Assembly: GCF_016702655.1 (NCBI RefSeq)
Contig: NZ_JADJDO010000009.1
Location: 1 to 64,000 of the forward strand
DNA length: 64,000 nucleotides
Direction of reading: 5' to 3'
Origin: Ideonella sp.
Lineage (GTDB): Bacteria; Pseudomonadota; Gammaproteobacteria; Burkholderiales; Burkholderiaceae_C
Positions within the stretch are counted from its first letter, which is position 1; each line of letters begins with the position of its first letter. The translations under genes were made by a program, and so were the position numbers. Of this stretch, positions 16,772 through 25,972 are shown piece by piece. The notes below the pieces were generated by a model, which was not told the DNA's origin, ran no database searches, and was given only the letters and a program-made list of their open reading frames with translations.

Positions 16772-17797
16772 GTGACTCGCCGTCACCAGCTTGCCATCGG
16801 GGTCTTGCTCGCGGCGCTCCTGCTGGCGTTCGTCCTGCAGGGCGTCGACTGGAACGCCCTGGCTCAGGCCCTGCGCAACGCGCGACCCCTGCCGTTGCTG
16901 GCGGTCGTGCTCGTCACTGTCGCGGCCTACTGGGTTCGGGCCTGGCGCTGGGGAAGCCTGCTCGCACCACTGACGCGGGTCGGGCTGCACGACCTCTTCT
17001 CGGCGACGATGGTCGGCTTTGCCGCGAGCCTGATCGTTCCCCGATCGGGGGAGCTGCTGAGGCCCTGGCTGGTTGCCCGACGGCATCCGGTGCCGACCGC
17101 CGCCGGCTTCGCCACGATCGTCATCGAACGGCTCATCGATCTGATGACGGTGCTAGCCCTGTTTGCACTCTACTTCCTGGCCTTGCCGCGCCCGCAGGCG
17201 CAGTCCGACAACCCGATCATGGGCGCAGTGGGCGCGGCCGGCGGCGCGGCGGCGCTGATCGCACTTGCCCTGCTCGCCTTGCTGCTTGCGCTGCATGCCA
17301 ATGCCGCGCGGGCGCTTGCCGTCCTGGAACGCCTTCTCGCCCGCGCCCCGCGCTGGCTGGCACAACCGCTCGGCAGGGTGCTGCACAGCTTTGCGGGCGG
17401 GCTGGCAGTGCTTCGCGCGCCCGCGCTGCATCTGGCCCTGATCGGCCTGCAGTCGCTCGCCTTGTGGCTGCTCACTGCGCTCTCGTTTCAACTCGTGCAG
17501 ATCGCCTTTGGCATCGACCTGCCGTTCCACACCAACTTCCTGCTCATCGCGTTCCTCGTCGTTGGCGAGTCGATTCCGACGCCCGGACTGGTGGGCGGAT
17601 TCCACGCTTTCTACGTGCTCGCCCTGGCCGAGGTGTATGGCGTCGACCGCACGGCGGCCGTTGCCGCCAGCATCGCGGCCCACGCGCTGACCAACCTGCC
17701 GGTGCTGTTGCTCGGCATGGCCTATCTTGGTCGCGAGGGCTTGAGCTTCAGGCGTCTGGGCGAGGCTGCACAAGCCAGGCCGACGCGTGAAGGCTAG
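16772..17797 (+). CDS. Flippase-like membrane protein (LPG synthase TM/UPF0104 family)
   Basis: A 341-residue integral membrane protein with about eight helices, belonging to the lysylphosphatidylglycerol synthase transmembrane (YbhN-like) family. Recognisable parts are YWVRAWRWGSLLAP, VGFAASLIVPRSGELLRPWLVA, TIVIERLIDLMTVLALFALYF and LIAFLVVGESIPTPGLVGGFHAFY. The soluble aminoacyl-transferase domain of full MprF is absent, as in many polysaccharide-locus members thought to move lipid-linked intermediates. It begins with GTG at 16772. The stop overlaps the convergent deacetylase stop by four bases within CTAG at 17794-17797. Confidence 0.88.
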   Translation: MTRRHQLAIGVLLAALLLAFVLQGVDWNALAQALRNARPLPLLAVVLVTVAAYWVRAWRWGSLLAPLTRVGLHDLFSATMVGFAASLIVPRSGELLRPWLVARRHPVPTAAGFATIVIERLIDLMTVLALFALYFLALPRPQAQSDNPIMGAVGAAGGAAALIALALLALLLALHANAARALAVLERLLARAPRWLAQPLGRVLHSFAGGLAVLRAPALHLALIGLQSLALWLLTALSFQLVQIAFGIDLPFHTNFLLIAFLVVGESIPTPGLVGGFHAFYVLALAEVYGVDRTAAVAASIAAHALTNLPVLLLGMAYLGREGLSFRRLGEAAQARPTREG

Positions 17798-18759
17798 CTT
17801 TCGAACTGCGGTTGCCGAACCGGCAGCGCCGGTCGCGCAGCAAGGGCGTTGGCGTGTTCACCGACGCTGCAGACATCGAAGAGGGCCTGCAGTCGCTCCA
17901 GGCAGTGCTCGGCAAGTTCGAGCTTGCGCGCGGCCGGCAACTGCATGCCCGGGAAGAAGCCGAGCGAAGGCACGTCCTCGGCGCCCATGAAGTCCAGCGG
18001 GTGCAACAGGATGGATGGCTCCACGCCGGCAAGCCGGCACAGCCGAAGCGCGCCCGCGAAGTACACGCGTGCCAGCCAGGGCGAAAAGACGCTCAGGTAG
18101 ATCACGTAGCTCAGGTGAATGGGCACGCGCAGCAGCGGCAGCGTGCTGACCGGAATCTCGAGCAGCCTGCCCTGCGGCAGCTGCCAGAAATACGGCTTGA
18201 GCGGGCGCAGACCGTCGCGCACCGACCCGAAGAGCTTGGCCCGCTTTTCGCGCTCTTCGCGATCGAGCTTCGCGGTCATGAAGTAGTAGGCGCGCGCGAG
18301 CGGGCCCAGGAACGTGGGGAAGGTGCTCGCGTCGCAGCGATACCCGCGCCTGAGCAGCACGCGCAAGGTGGTCTCCGACAGGCTGAATCCGGGCCCGCGG
18401 AAGGCGTCGGGCCGCCGGCCCGTGGCAGCCTCGATGTGCGCCTCGGCGTGCGCGATCTCCTGCTCGAGTTCCTCCTCGGCGTAAAGGTGCAGCCAGGGCT
18501 CGTGACGAAAGGAGTGGTTGCCGATCTCGTGCCCGCCCTCGGCCAGCATGCGCAGTGCCGCACGGTTCTTCTCGAGTGCCGCGTCCTGCCCGACGACGAA
18601 GAAGGTGATGCGCAGCTTGCGCCGCGCCAGGATGTCGAGCACCCGCGGCACGACGCAGTCCAGATAGGACGGCATCGCCTCCCACGCCGGATCGCCGCGC
18701 GTCTTGAGATACGACCATTCGTTGTCGAGGTCGAGCGACAGGCTGGCCAGCGGCTTCAT
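17794..18759 (-). CDS. Polysaccharide deacetylase (NodB homology domain)
   Basis: A 321-residue protein with a NodB-type deacetylase domain at the N-terminus. Motif 1 is LSLDLDNEW, with the acidic residues that act as base and metal ligand; motif 2 is GNHSFRHEPWLH with the two metal-binding histidines; RPDAFRGPGFSLS is motif 3. The C-terminal third (LHPLDFMGAEDVPSLGFFPG) is typical of surface-polysaccharide members. No signal peptide is seen, so it may act on a cytoplasmic lipid-linked glycan. Its ATG at 18759 overlaps the stop of the flavoprotein gene by four bases, which places it last in a tightly coupled minus-strand operon starting with the asparagine synthase. Confidence 0.9.
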   Translation of the reverse strand: MKPLASLSLDLDNEWSYLKTRGDPAWEAMPSYLDCVVPRVLDILARRKLRITFFVVGQDAALEKNRAALRMLAEGGHEIGNHSFRHEPWLHLYAEEELEQEIAHAEAHIEAATGRRPDAFRGPGFSLSETTLRVLLRRGYRCDASTFPTFLGPLARAYYFMTAKLDREEREKRAKLFGSVRDGLRPLKPYFWQLPQGRLLEIPVSTLPLLRVPIHLSYVIYLSVFSPWLARVYFAGALRLCRLAGVEPSILLHPLDFMGAEDVPSLGFFPGMQLPAARKLELAEHCLERLQALFDVCSVGEHANALAARPALPVRQPQFES

Positions 18760-20090
18760 TGCAGACCTGCAAAGCGCTCGGCAGCGCGTTCGGCGAGCAA
18801 CACGGTTTCGTTCACGTTCAGGGTTCCGTTGAGGATTTGCGAGGAGTTCACCAGGTGCAATCCGGGCACGCTGGTCTGGGTCGGCGGCACGCGCAGCGAG
18901 TAGCCGAGGGTCGGCAGTGGCATCACGAGGCGCGCGCGCGAGACCTTGAACGCCAGTACATCGCTGGCGCGCACGGTCGGGTAGACGCGCGCGAGGCCGG
19001 CGAGAAAGTGTGCCTGCACGTCGGCGTCCGGCAGGTCGAGGAAGGCATCGTCGGGCGCGACGTAGCGCGGCAAGTAGACGAGCCCGCGTCCGCCGAAGCG
19101 CTGCGATCGCACCAGCGCCGACATCTCGATCACGCCGGTGAACGGCAGGCCCGGGTCGAGGAGGTTGGTTACGTAGTATCCGTCCAAGGGCTGGCGCAGC
19201 AGCACCGACGCGCAGACGATGCCGAGGTAGCGCACACCCTGCAGCCGCTGCATCTCGTCGTCCGAGAGGCCGACGCACAGCCGGGCGGCAACCGGTGCGG
19301 CCGCGGTCACGACCACCTGGTCGAAGTCCTCGCTGCCCTCCGGCCAGGAGACTCGTACGCCAGCCGCTGCCCGCTCCACGCGAGTCACCGCAGTGCCCAG
19401 CCGCAGTTCGACGCCGTCGGCCTCGAGCTGCTGCGCCAGGCGCTCCAGCACCCGGGCATAGCCGCCACCCACGGTGCCGAACATCTCGACCTTCAACCCC
19501 GAGCGCCGAGCCGCATAGAGGCGCTGGATCGTGGACCAGATGAACGCGGCCGAGGTCTCCGTGTAGGCGTCGCCGAGCTTGGATCGAAGCAGCGGCAGCC
19601 AGAAGCGCTCGAAGGTGCGCTGCCCCGACCAGCGCGCAAGCCACTGCGCAACCGGAATCTGCTCTAGCCGTCGCCAGTCACGGATGCGCGACGCGCCGAG
19701 GATCGTGGCCCCGAGCCGCAACACATCGAGCCAGCCGAGCACCGGGAAACGCAGCAATTCGAGTGTGTTCGACACCGAGTGCATCCGACCCTGCGCGAAG
19801 ACGCCGGTGCGGGTCTGGGCCCACTCGATTTCATCGTCGAGGTCGAGTTCGGCGAGCAGCTTTCGGAGGTGTGCGTCGGACAGCAGCGTGACGTGGTAGT
19901 AGCGGTCCCAGACGATGTCGCCAAGCTCCCAGGCGCCTGCCAGCCCGCCCCAGTTCGGAGCCCCTTCGATCAGCGTGACGCGCCGCCCTTGCTGCGCGAG
20001 GCGAAGCGCGAGGGTCATGCCCAGCATGCCACCGCCGATGACGGCCCACCGGCTGCGCGGTCGCTGCCCGCTCATGGACGTGTCGGACAA
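18756..20090 (-). CDS. NAD(P)/FAD-dependent oxidoreductase of the polysaccharide cluster
   Basis: A 444-residue flavoprotein of the amine-oxidase/protoporphyrinogen-oxidase fold. The FAD motif is AVIGGGMLGMTLALRLAQQG (residues 16-35), followed by IEGAPNWGGLAGAW, and the C-terminal FAD contact is GLHLVNSSQILNGTLNVNETV. Proteins of this type recur in exopolysaccharide and glycolipid loci, where their substrate is unknown; resemblance to UDP-galactopyranose mutase is limited to the flavin site. It lies 9 nt downstream of the deacetylase-glycosyltransferase fusion and overlaps the next deacetylase, within one operon. Confidence 0.88.
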   Translation of the reverse strand: MSDTSMSGQRPRSRWAVIGGGMLGMTLALRLAQQGRRVTLIEGAPNWGGLAGAWELGDIVWDRYYHVTLLSDAHLRKLLAELDLDDEIEWAQTRTGVFAQGRMHSVSNTLELLRFPVLGWLDVLRLGATILGASRIRDWRRLEQIPVAQWLARWSGQRTFERFWLPLLRSKLGDAYTETSAAFIWSTIQRLYAARRSGLKVEMFGTVGGGYARVLERLAQQLEADGVELRLGTAVTRVERAAAGVRVSWPEGSEDFDQVVVTAAAPVAARLCVGLSDDEMQRLQGVRYLGIVCASVLLRQPLDGYYVTNLLDPGLPFTGVIEMSALVRSQRFGGRGLVYLPRYVAPDDAFLDLPDADVQAHFLAGLARVYPTVRASDVLAFKVSRARLVMPLPTLGYSLRVPPTQTSVPGLHLVNSSQILNGTLNVNETVLLAERAAERFAGLQ

Positions 20091-20099
20091 CGCCGGCTC

Positions 20100-21790
20100 T
20101 CAGGATTCATCGACCGCAGCGGGCACTGCCGGTGGCGCCGCGCGGTTGCGCGTCAGGAACATGCTGCCCAGGAGGCGAAGGTGCCCACGAATCGTGCGCA
20201 ACAGCTTCATCTTGGACTGGCCCAGCAGGCGCACCTCGAGCACCGCGGGGTGTTCGACGATGCGCTTGCCCTGGCGGTCGAGCTGGATGAGCGTCTCGGC
20301 CACGCCGAGGAATCCCGTCTCGCGCAACACGATGTCCTTCACCTGGCTGCGCCGGTAGACGCGGAAACAGCTGGTGTAGGTGTGCAGTTTCTGGTGGAAG
20401 GCGCGCCGATACAGGAACGACAGCCCCTTGGAGAGCAGCAATCGCCATCCAGGCACATTCATGACCCGGCCCGACGGGTGGTAGGGGAGGCGGTCACGAC
20501 GGCCACGTCTTCGCCGAGCCTCGGGATCAGCTCGAGCAGTTGCATCGGATCGTAGGTGCAGTCGCAGTCGATCGAGCAGACGATTTCGGTGTCCGCGGCG
20601 TTGATGCCGGTCAGGATCGCCGCGGCAACACCGCGGTTGACTTCGTGACGCACGAGGCGGCATGCCGGTGTCCCGCCGAATGTCTTCTGCAGCGCGGGCC
20701 AGGTACCGTCCTGACTGCCATCGTCGACGAAGACGAGACGCACGTCGTAGCTCGCGGCCATCTCCGCGCCCACCCTCGCGAGGGTATTGCGCAAATAGGG
20801 CAACACGCCTTCCTCGTTGAAGCACGGCACGACCAGCGTGACCGGGGTCCGCGGCGCGTCCGTCGGGAGGGCGTCCAGGGCCATCGGGGCCGTTGCCTCC
20901 TGCTCGGCAGCCGGCTCGGCAGCAAGTCCCAGGTGATCCCTGATCGGCTCGAAGGCATAGCGCGACATGTAGTAGCGCAGTCGCGAAGGCATCTCCTCCA
21001 GGTTGCGATACTGGCGCAGGCGGGTGAGCATCGGCGCCGCGGTGATGCGCGGCAGATCGGGGTCGAGTTCCCAGACGTGAAAGTACATCACCATCGGCGC
21101 GTCGAACTTGCGGTGCCAATGGTCGAGCGCCCGGCTCACGAAGGCGTGCGGCAACTGCCGGAGGTAGGCGCCGCCTGCGATCGGCACGAGGTAGCCATGC
21201 CACTCCCAGGTCGCGAGCGGGAATTCGGCGATCTCGCCGCCGGCACAGCGGTGCCGGAATGCAAACCTGCGCCAGCGGTCGCCGGCGATCGAACGCATCC
21301 TCGGGTAGAAGCTCGAGTCGTAGGCGAAGCCCTCTTCGGCCAGGATGTCGAGCGCCCACAGATCGTCGGGGCCGATGTGCCCGCGCGCGATCCGGTGGCC
21401 GATGACGCGGACTCCGGTCGCGCGCTCGATCGCGCTGCGCGAGCGCAGCAGGTCGGCGCGGAATTCGCCCGGCGTCATCTCGTGGATCGTGCGGTGGAAG
21501 TAGCCCTTGCTCGCGACCTCGTGTCCGCGCGCGGCAATCTCGCGTACGACCTCCGGCATCTCGTCGGCGACCCAGCCGAGCGTGAAGAACGTCGCCTTCA
21601 CGCCGAACTCGTCGAGCAGCGCGAGCGTGCGCCGGGTGTTGGTCTCGATGCGTCGTTCGAATCGATACCAGTGGTTGGGGTCGATCAGCGTGCGAAAGGC
21701 AACGACCTGGAAGTAGTCTTCCACGGCGACCGTCAGCAGGTGACGCTTCGATGGCGTCACGTCGGGCGCCGAGGGCGTCTCGTTCCTCAT
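20100..21790 (-). pseudogene. XrtA-type polysaccharide deacetylase fused to GT2 glycosyltransferase, frameshifted
   Basis: Residues 1-290 form a NodB-like deacetylase of the exosortase-A locus type (AVEDYFQVVAFRTLIDPNHW, VKATFFTLGWVADEMPEVV, GYFHRTIHEMTPGEF), followed by a short linker and a family 2 glycosyltransferase (VTLVVPCFNEEGVLPYL, VRLVFVDDGSQDGTW, NRGVAAAILTGI, IDCDCTYDP). After VVTASP the frame closes at 20459, and the rest (YHPSGRVMNVPGWRLLLSKG, TYTSCFRVYRRS, to the stop at 20100) continues in another frame. One missing C in the run near 20492 explains it; restored, the protein has about 562 residues. The metal motif reads VAVED where relatives usually have VDVED. The start overlaps the upstream gene stop (ATGA). 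Confidence 0.85.
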
Positions 21791-23508
21791 TCGAGCCCGG
21801 CAGCGACACGCACCAGCTTCGAGGCAAACTCCCCCGCATCGGCCGGGGCATGGACCGGTCCCGGGTCCACGATCTCGCAGCCCGTGACGCAGGTGCCGGC
21901 GATGCGCTGAACCTCGGTGAAGCGCACCTGGTTGAACTCGTCGGCGGCGTAGCGCTCGTTGAGGAATCGGACGAGCGCGTCGACCTCGTTTGCCACCCCG
22001 GTCTCGACGGCTCTGAAGCCCTGCGTCACCGCGGCGATCAATTCAGCCGTCGGCGCGATCGTGCCCCGTCCGATGCCGGCATAACCAAGCCCCCGGCCGG
22101 CCACGTCGGCGGCCGACCACAGGTTGCAGCCATCCACCACGCCGACGGCATGCCGGGCAGCGTCCAGCAACTCGGCGCGGCGCTCGAGGTAGTCGCGATG
22201 CCCGGTGCACAAGATGATCACCTCTGCCTCGTCGACCGCCTGCCCAAGGTCGCGAGTGAAGACCTCGGTCAGGCCGGTTCGGATCAGGTTCTGATCGGTC
22301 GGGTACACATAGGGGTCGTGGATCGTCACGCGCGCGCCCTGGTCGAGCAGCAGCCGCGCGAGCGACAGCGTGGGCGAATTGCGCGTGTCCTCCGAATTGA
22401 ACCGGTAGGCTGCGCCGAGCAGCGCAACACTGCGCCCGGCGAGCGAGCCGAAGCGGCGCTCGGCGAGCGCCAGCGTCTCGGCGGGCGAGGCGTCGTTGAT
22501 CCGGCGCGCCTCGAGAATCAGGCTGCGGTTCGTCGCCAGGCCCGCTTCGAGCGCGCGCCACCACAACAGGATGCCGTCCTTGGGCAGGCAATGCCCACCC
22601 ACCCCGACCGTGGGCACCAGCAGGCCGCCGCTCGGCACCGCATTGGGGTCGGTCGACGCGGCGTCCTGCTGCCGCAACTGCGCGTTCACGCGATCTCGCA
22701 GCGCATAGAAGTCCAGGTTGCGCGCGTCGCAGAAACGGGCCACTTCGGTCGCGTAGGCCACGCGCACGTCGCGATAGGCGTTCTCGAGCGTCTTCACGAC
22801 CTCGGCGGTCATGCTGTTGGTCTCGTGCAGCGTTCCGCGCGTGACGATGCGCCGGTAAAGGCGCGCGATCAGCCCCGGCGTGTCGGGGTGAAGGCCGGCG
22901 ACGATCTTGTCCGAACTGGCGACCCGTTCGACGAGCCGGCCCGGCATCACCCGGTTGGGGCTGTTGCCGAGCAGCACGTCGCGGCCCTCGACGAGCCCGT
23001 GGCGAGCGAAGAAGTCGCGCACCAGGGTCGCCATCGTCGACGGCGCGAGCGTGGACTCGAAGATCACGAGCGGCAGTTGGCCGGCCGGCCGGTGAACGAA
23101 CTCGCGTGCCACCCCTTCGAGCGCCTCGAACAAGGGGCCGTAGTCGGGGGCGAGGCCACGCTTGTCGGTCTGGGTGCAGATCAGCACCACGTCGGCGTCG
23201 CGCGCCGCGGCGTAATCGTGGCTCGCGCCGAGCAGCCCGGCGCGCACCGATTCGGACACGATGCGATCGAGATCGGGCTCGACGCCACCGACCGGCGATC
23301 GCCCGACGTTGATTGCGTCCACCTTCCATCCCGAGGTGGCCGAGTTGCGCTGGACGATCGTAACCCTGGCCGGCGCGTCGGTACCTTCCTGGATCCGGGC
23401 GTGAGCGAGCAGCGCTGCCATCGGCATGCCGACGATGCCCGGTCCGACGACGACAATCTTTCGGACCTGCCACGCAGAGACGCGGCCGTTGGTGATAGTG
23501 AGTGACAT
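21787..23508 (-). CDS. Nucleotide-sugar (UDP-glucose/ManNAc type) dehydrogenase
   Basis: A 573-residue NAD-dependent dehydrogenase that oxidises a UDP- or GDP-sugar to the uronic acid for polysaccharide synthesis. The N-terminal NAD fold is KIVVVGPGIVGMPMAALLAHA, the middle domain has LENAYRDVRVAYATEVARFCD, and the catalytic Cys is in VGVGGHCLPKDG; the C-terminal domain starts near GRSVALLGAAYRFNSEDTRNSP. The protein is about 130 residues longer than the usual 430-450, with an extra C-terminal part (TGCEIVDPGPVHAPADAGEF) that I do not recognise. It lies between the asparagine synthase and the deacetylase-glycosyltransferase in the same operon. Confidence 0.9.
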   Translation of the reverse strand: MSLTITNGRVSAWQVRKIVVVGPGIVGMPMAALLAHARIQEGTDAPARVTIVQRNSATSGWKVDAINVGRSPVGGVEPDLDRIVSESVRAGLLGASHDYAAARDADVVLICTQTDKRGLAPDYGPLFEALEGVAREFVHRPAGQLPLVIFESTLAPSTMATLVRDFFARHGLVEGRDVLLGNSPNRVMPGRLVERVASSDKIVAGLHPDTPGLIARLYRRIVTRGTLHETNSMTAEVVKTLENAYRDVRVAYATEVARFCDARNLDFYALRDRVNAQLRQQDAASTDPNAVPSGGLLVPTVGVGGHCLPKDGILLWWRALEAGLATNRSLILEARRINDASPAETLALAERRFGSLAGRSVALLGAAYRFNSEDTRNSPTLSLARLLLDQGARVTIHDPYVYPTDQNLIRTGLTEVFTRDLGQAVDEAEVIILCTGHRDYLERRAELLDAARHAVGVVDGCNLWSAADVAGRGLGYAGIGRGTIAPTAELIAAVTQGFRAVETGVANEVDALVRFLNERYAADEFNQVRFTEVQRIAGTCVTGCEIVDPGPVHAPADAGEFASKLVRVAAGLE

Positions 23509-23562
23509 GGGATCTGGCCTGTTGGGAATGCGACGCTCTCGAAACGCCCGGCGGTACCGGTT

Positions 23563-25491
23563 TCAGACTGTGGTTTCGGCGACCGACGCGATACGCGCGG
23601 CCGATGGGGCCTCGGCATCGATGAAGGTCCGGAACCACAACTCCAGGTTGAGCAGGCCCCACAGACGGCGACCGAAGGCATGCTCATGATTCATCAACTG
23701 CTCGACTTCGGCCAGATCGAAGATGCCACGCTCCGCAGCCCGCCGGCTCAGCAGGATGTCACCGAAGAAGTCGCGTGCCGAACCCCGCGCCCACAAATGC
23801 AATGGCACCGGAAACCCCATCTTGTCCTTGCGCTCGAGCACCGGCGGCGGCAGCAGGTTGCCTGCCGCGCGCTTGAGGAGGTACTTGAGTTCGCCACCGC
23901 GGAACTTCATGCGCGGCGGCATCGATGACACGAGATCCGTGATCCGATGATCCAGCAGCGGCACGCGCGACTCCAGCGATGCGGCCATCGAAACCCGGTC
24001 TTCGACCTGCAGCAACGCCGGCAGGCTGGTCTGCATGTCGTAGTGGGTCATTTTGTTGTAGTACGACAAGGTATCGGGATGATTGAACACGCTGCGGAAG
24101 CGCTCGAAACGCATCTCGGTGTCGAACCCGTCGCGAAAGCCGGCGGCCAACAGATGCAGCGCTCCTCCGCTCCGGTCGATGAGCCTGAAATAGCGCCGGT
24201 CCATCGGTTCGAACAGCCCGTCCTGCAGGAACTCCTGCATCATTGGCTGATATTGCTGCAGCGAAGGCAGGTTGCGCAGGATGGACTGCAAGGAGACGAT
24301 GTGCTCGCCCTCCTCGGTAGTTTCGTGGATAGCCCCCTTGAGCGCCTGTTCGAGATAGGCCACGAGATAGCGCGCATAGCCGCCGAAGATTTCGTCGCCG
24401 CCCTGCCCACCGAGCACGACCTTGACGTGGGTCGCGGCATGCCGGGACACCATGTACTGCGGGAAGAGCCCGGGACCGGCGGCCGGCTCGTCCATGTGGT
24501 AGACCATCTCCGGCATCAGGCGAACGAAGTCGCTCTCGGTAGGCGTGATCAGGTGCATCTGCGCGCCGTAGCGATCGGCAACCATGCGCGCATACGCCGA
24601 CTCGTCAAAGCGGGAGCCCTCGTCGAAGCGCCCCGTGAAGGTCTGCAGCGGAGATGACCCCGCCCTGCTTGCCAGCGCCGTGACCAGGCTCGAATCAAGC
24701 CCCCCGCTCAGGTAGGCGCCCACCGGAACGTCGCTGCGCAACTGCAGCCTGACGGCATCCTCGAGGAGCCACTGCAGCCGCTCAATGAAATAGGCTTCGG
24801 TATGGTCGGTATCGATGCGAAAGGTCGGCTCCCAGTAGCGGACCGACCGAATACTGCCGCGGCCGATGTCAGCAACCAGGTAGTGCCCCGGCAGTAGGCG
24901 CGTGATGCCGGCAAACATCGTGCGATCACCGGCGACGTACTGGAAAGTCAGGTAATCGCCAACCGCGTCGAGATCGGCCTGCGCGCGCACCCCCGGGTAG
25001 GCCAGCAGCGCCTTGATCTCCGATGCGAACAAGAGCCGACGCGGACTGGCATGCAGGTACAGCGGCTTGATCCCGAAGTGGTCTCGGGCCGCCACGACCC
25101 GGCGCAGGGTGCGGTCGTACAGCACGAATGCGAACATGCCGTTCAGGCGCCGGATGCAGTCTTCGCCATACTCCTCGTAGAGCTGCAGGATGACCTCGGT
25201 GTCGGATGTGGTGCGAAAACTGCGACCACGCGCCACGAGCTCGTCGCGCAACTCGACGTAGTTGTAGATCTCGCCGTTGAAGACGATCCACGCGCGCTCG
25301 GTCACCATCGGCTGCTGACCGGTGACCAGATCGATGATGGCCAGGCGCCGATGCGCCAGGCCGACCGGACCATCCACCACCTCGCCTGCGCCGTCCGGCC
25401 CGCGGTGTGCGAGGGTCGCGCTCATGCGTTCGAGGGCCGCCCTGTCCACGGGGGCCTGGTCGAAGCGGATGATCCCGGCGAGACCGCACAT
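23563..25491 (-). CDS. asnB: Asparagine synthase (glutamine-hydrolysing) family amidotransferase
   Basis: A 642-residue protein with an N-terminal glutamine amidotransferase domain: the catalytic Cys2 follows the start (MCGLAGIIRF), with RLAIIDLVTGQQPM, FNGEIYNYVELRDEL and TSDTEVILQLYEEYGEDC. The synthase domain has the PP-loop SGGLDSSLV preceded by VPVGAYL. In exopolysaccharide loci of the exosortase-A kind, such proteins amidate a sugar acid or peptide-like group rather than making free asparagine; the neighbouring uronic-acid-forming dehydrogenase fits this. It is the first gene of the minus-strand operon that runs to 17794, so the promoter should lie in 25492-25972. Confidence 0.92.
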   Translation of the reverse strand: MCGLAGIIRFDQAPVDRAALERMSATLAHRGPDGAGEVVDGPVGLAHRRLAIIDLVTGQQPMVTERAWIVFNGEIYNYVELRDELVARGRSFRTTSDTEVILQLYEEYGEDCIRRLNGMFAFVLYDRTLRRVVAARDHFGIKPLYLHASPRRLLFASEIKALLAYPGVRAQADLDAVGDYLTFQYVAGDRTMFAGITRLLPGHYLVADIGRGSIRSVRYWEPTFRIDTDHTEAYFIERLQWLLEDAVRLQLRSDVPVGAYLSGGLDSSLVTALASRAGSSPLQTFTGRFDEGSRFDESAYARMVADRYGAQMHLITPTESDFVRLMPEMVYHMDEPAAGPGLFPQYMVSRHAATHVKVVLGGQGGDEIFGGYARYLVAYLEQALKGAIHETTEEGEHIVSLQSILRNLPSLQQYQPMMQEFLQDGLFEPMDRRYFRLIDRSGGALHLLAAGFRDGFDTEMRFERFRSVFNHPDTLSYYNKMTHYDMQTSLPALLQVEDRVSMAASLESRVPLLDHRITDLVSSMPPRMKFRGGELKYLLKRAAGNLLPPPVLERKDKMGFPVPLHLWARGSARDFFGDILLSRRAAERGIFDLAEVEQLMNHEHAFGRRLWGLLNLELWFRTFIDAEAPSAARIASVAETTV

Positions 25492-25972
25492 GGTCTAGGT
25501 CCGCCCTACCGCGCCGGCATTTTCAGACTCGAACCGAGCTGCAACGCGCGCCTGCCTGAGCCCAACGTACGCGCGGCCGCTATCGGACACCAATACGGGC
25601 AAAGGGCTCACGGGGGGGGGACCACAAGGGAGTGGGTGTTGTTCAACTTTCGAGGCAAGCCTAGGGTTCTTGGAGGGCTTGCGCTTGCGGTTGGTCAATC
25701 ACATCGCACTCTACAGGCCGTAACAGCGATTGCAGGGTGTCGATCGTGAAGTCTTCCCACGTTTGAATTCAATCGTATGAGACCGAGCCTCGAGTCCGGG
25801 GCTCCGGGGCGCTTCTGACGCAATGCCGGAGTACCTGCGGGCGGAGCGCGGTGCACCTGGGCAGCGCGCCGAAGCGGCCGCGTCGAGGACGCCGGGTGAC
25901 CGGACGCCGCAAGTAGAGGAGGAGACGCCTCCAGGCGCGCCGGCAGGTGGCGGGGGACACGCAGGCAGCCGG
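25492..25972. other. Non-coding stretch upstream of the polysaccharide operon
   Basis: About 480 nt with no protein-like frame. It is less GC-rich than its surroundings around 25,690-25,790, where promoters for asnB would be expected. A run of nine G lies at 25612-25620. The right end may hold decayed coding sequence of the AEC transporter, whose last helix is missing. Confidence 0.45.
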
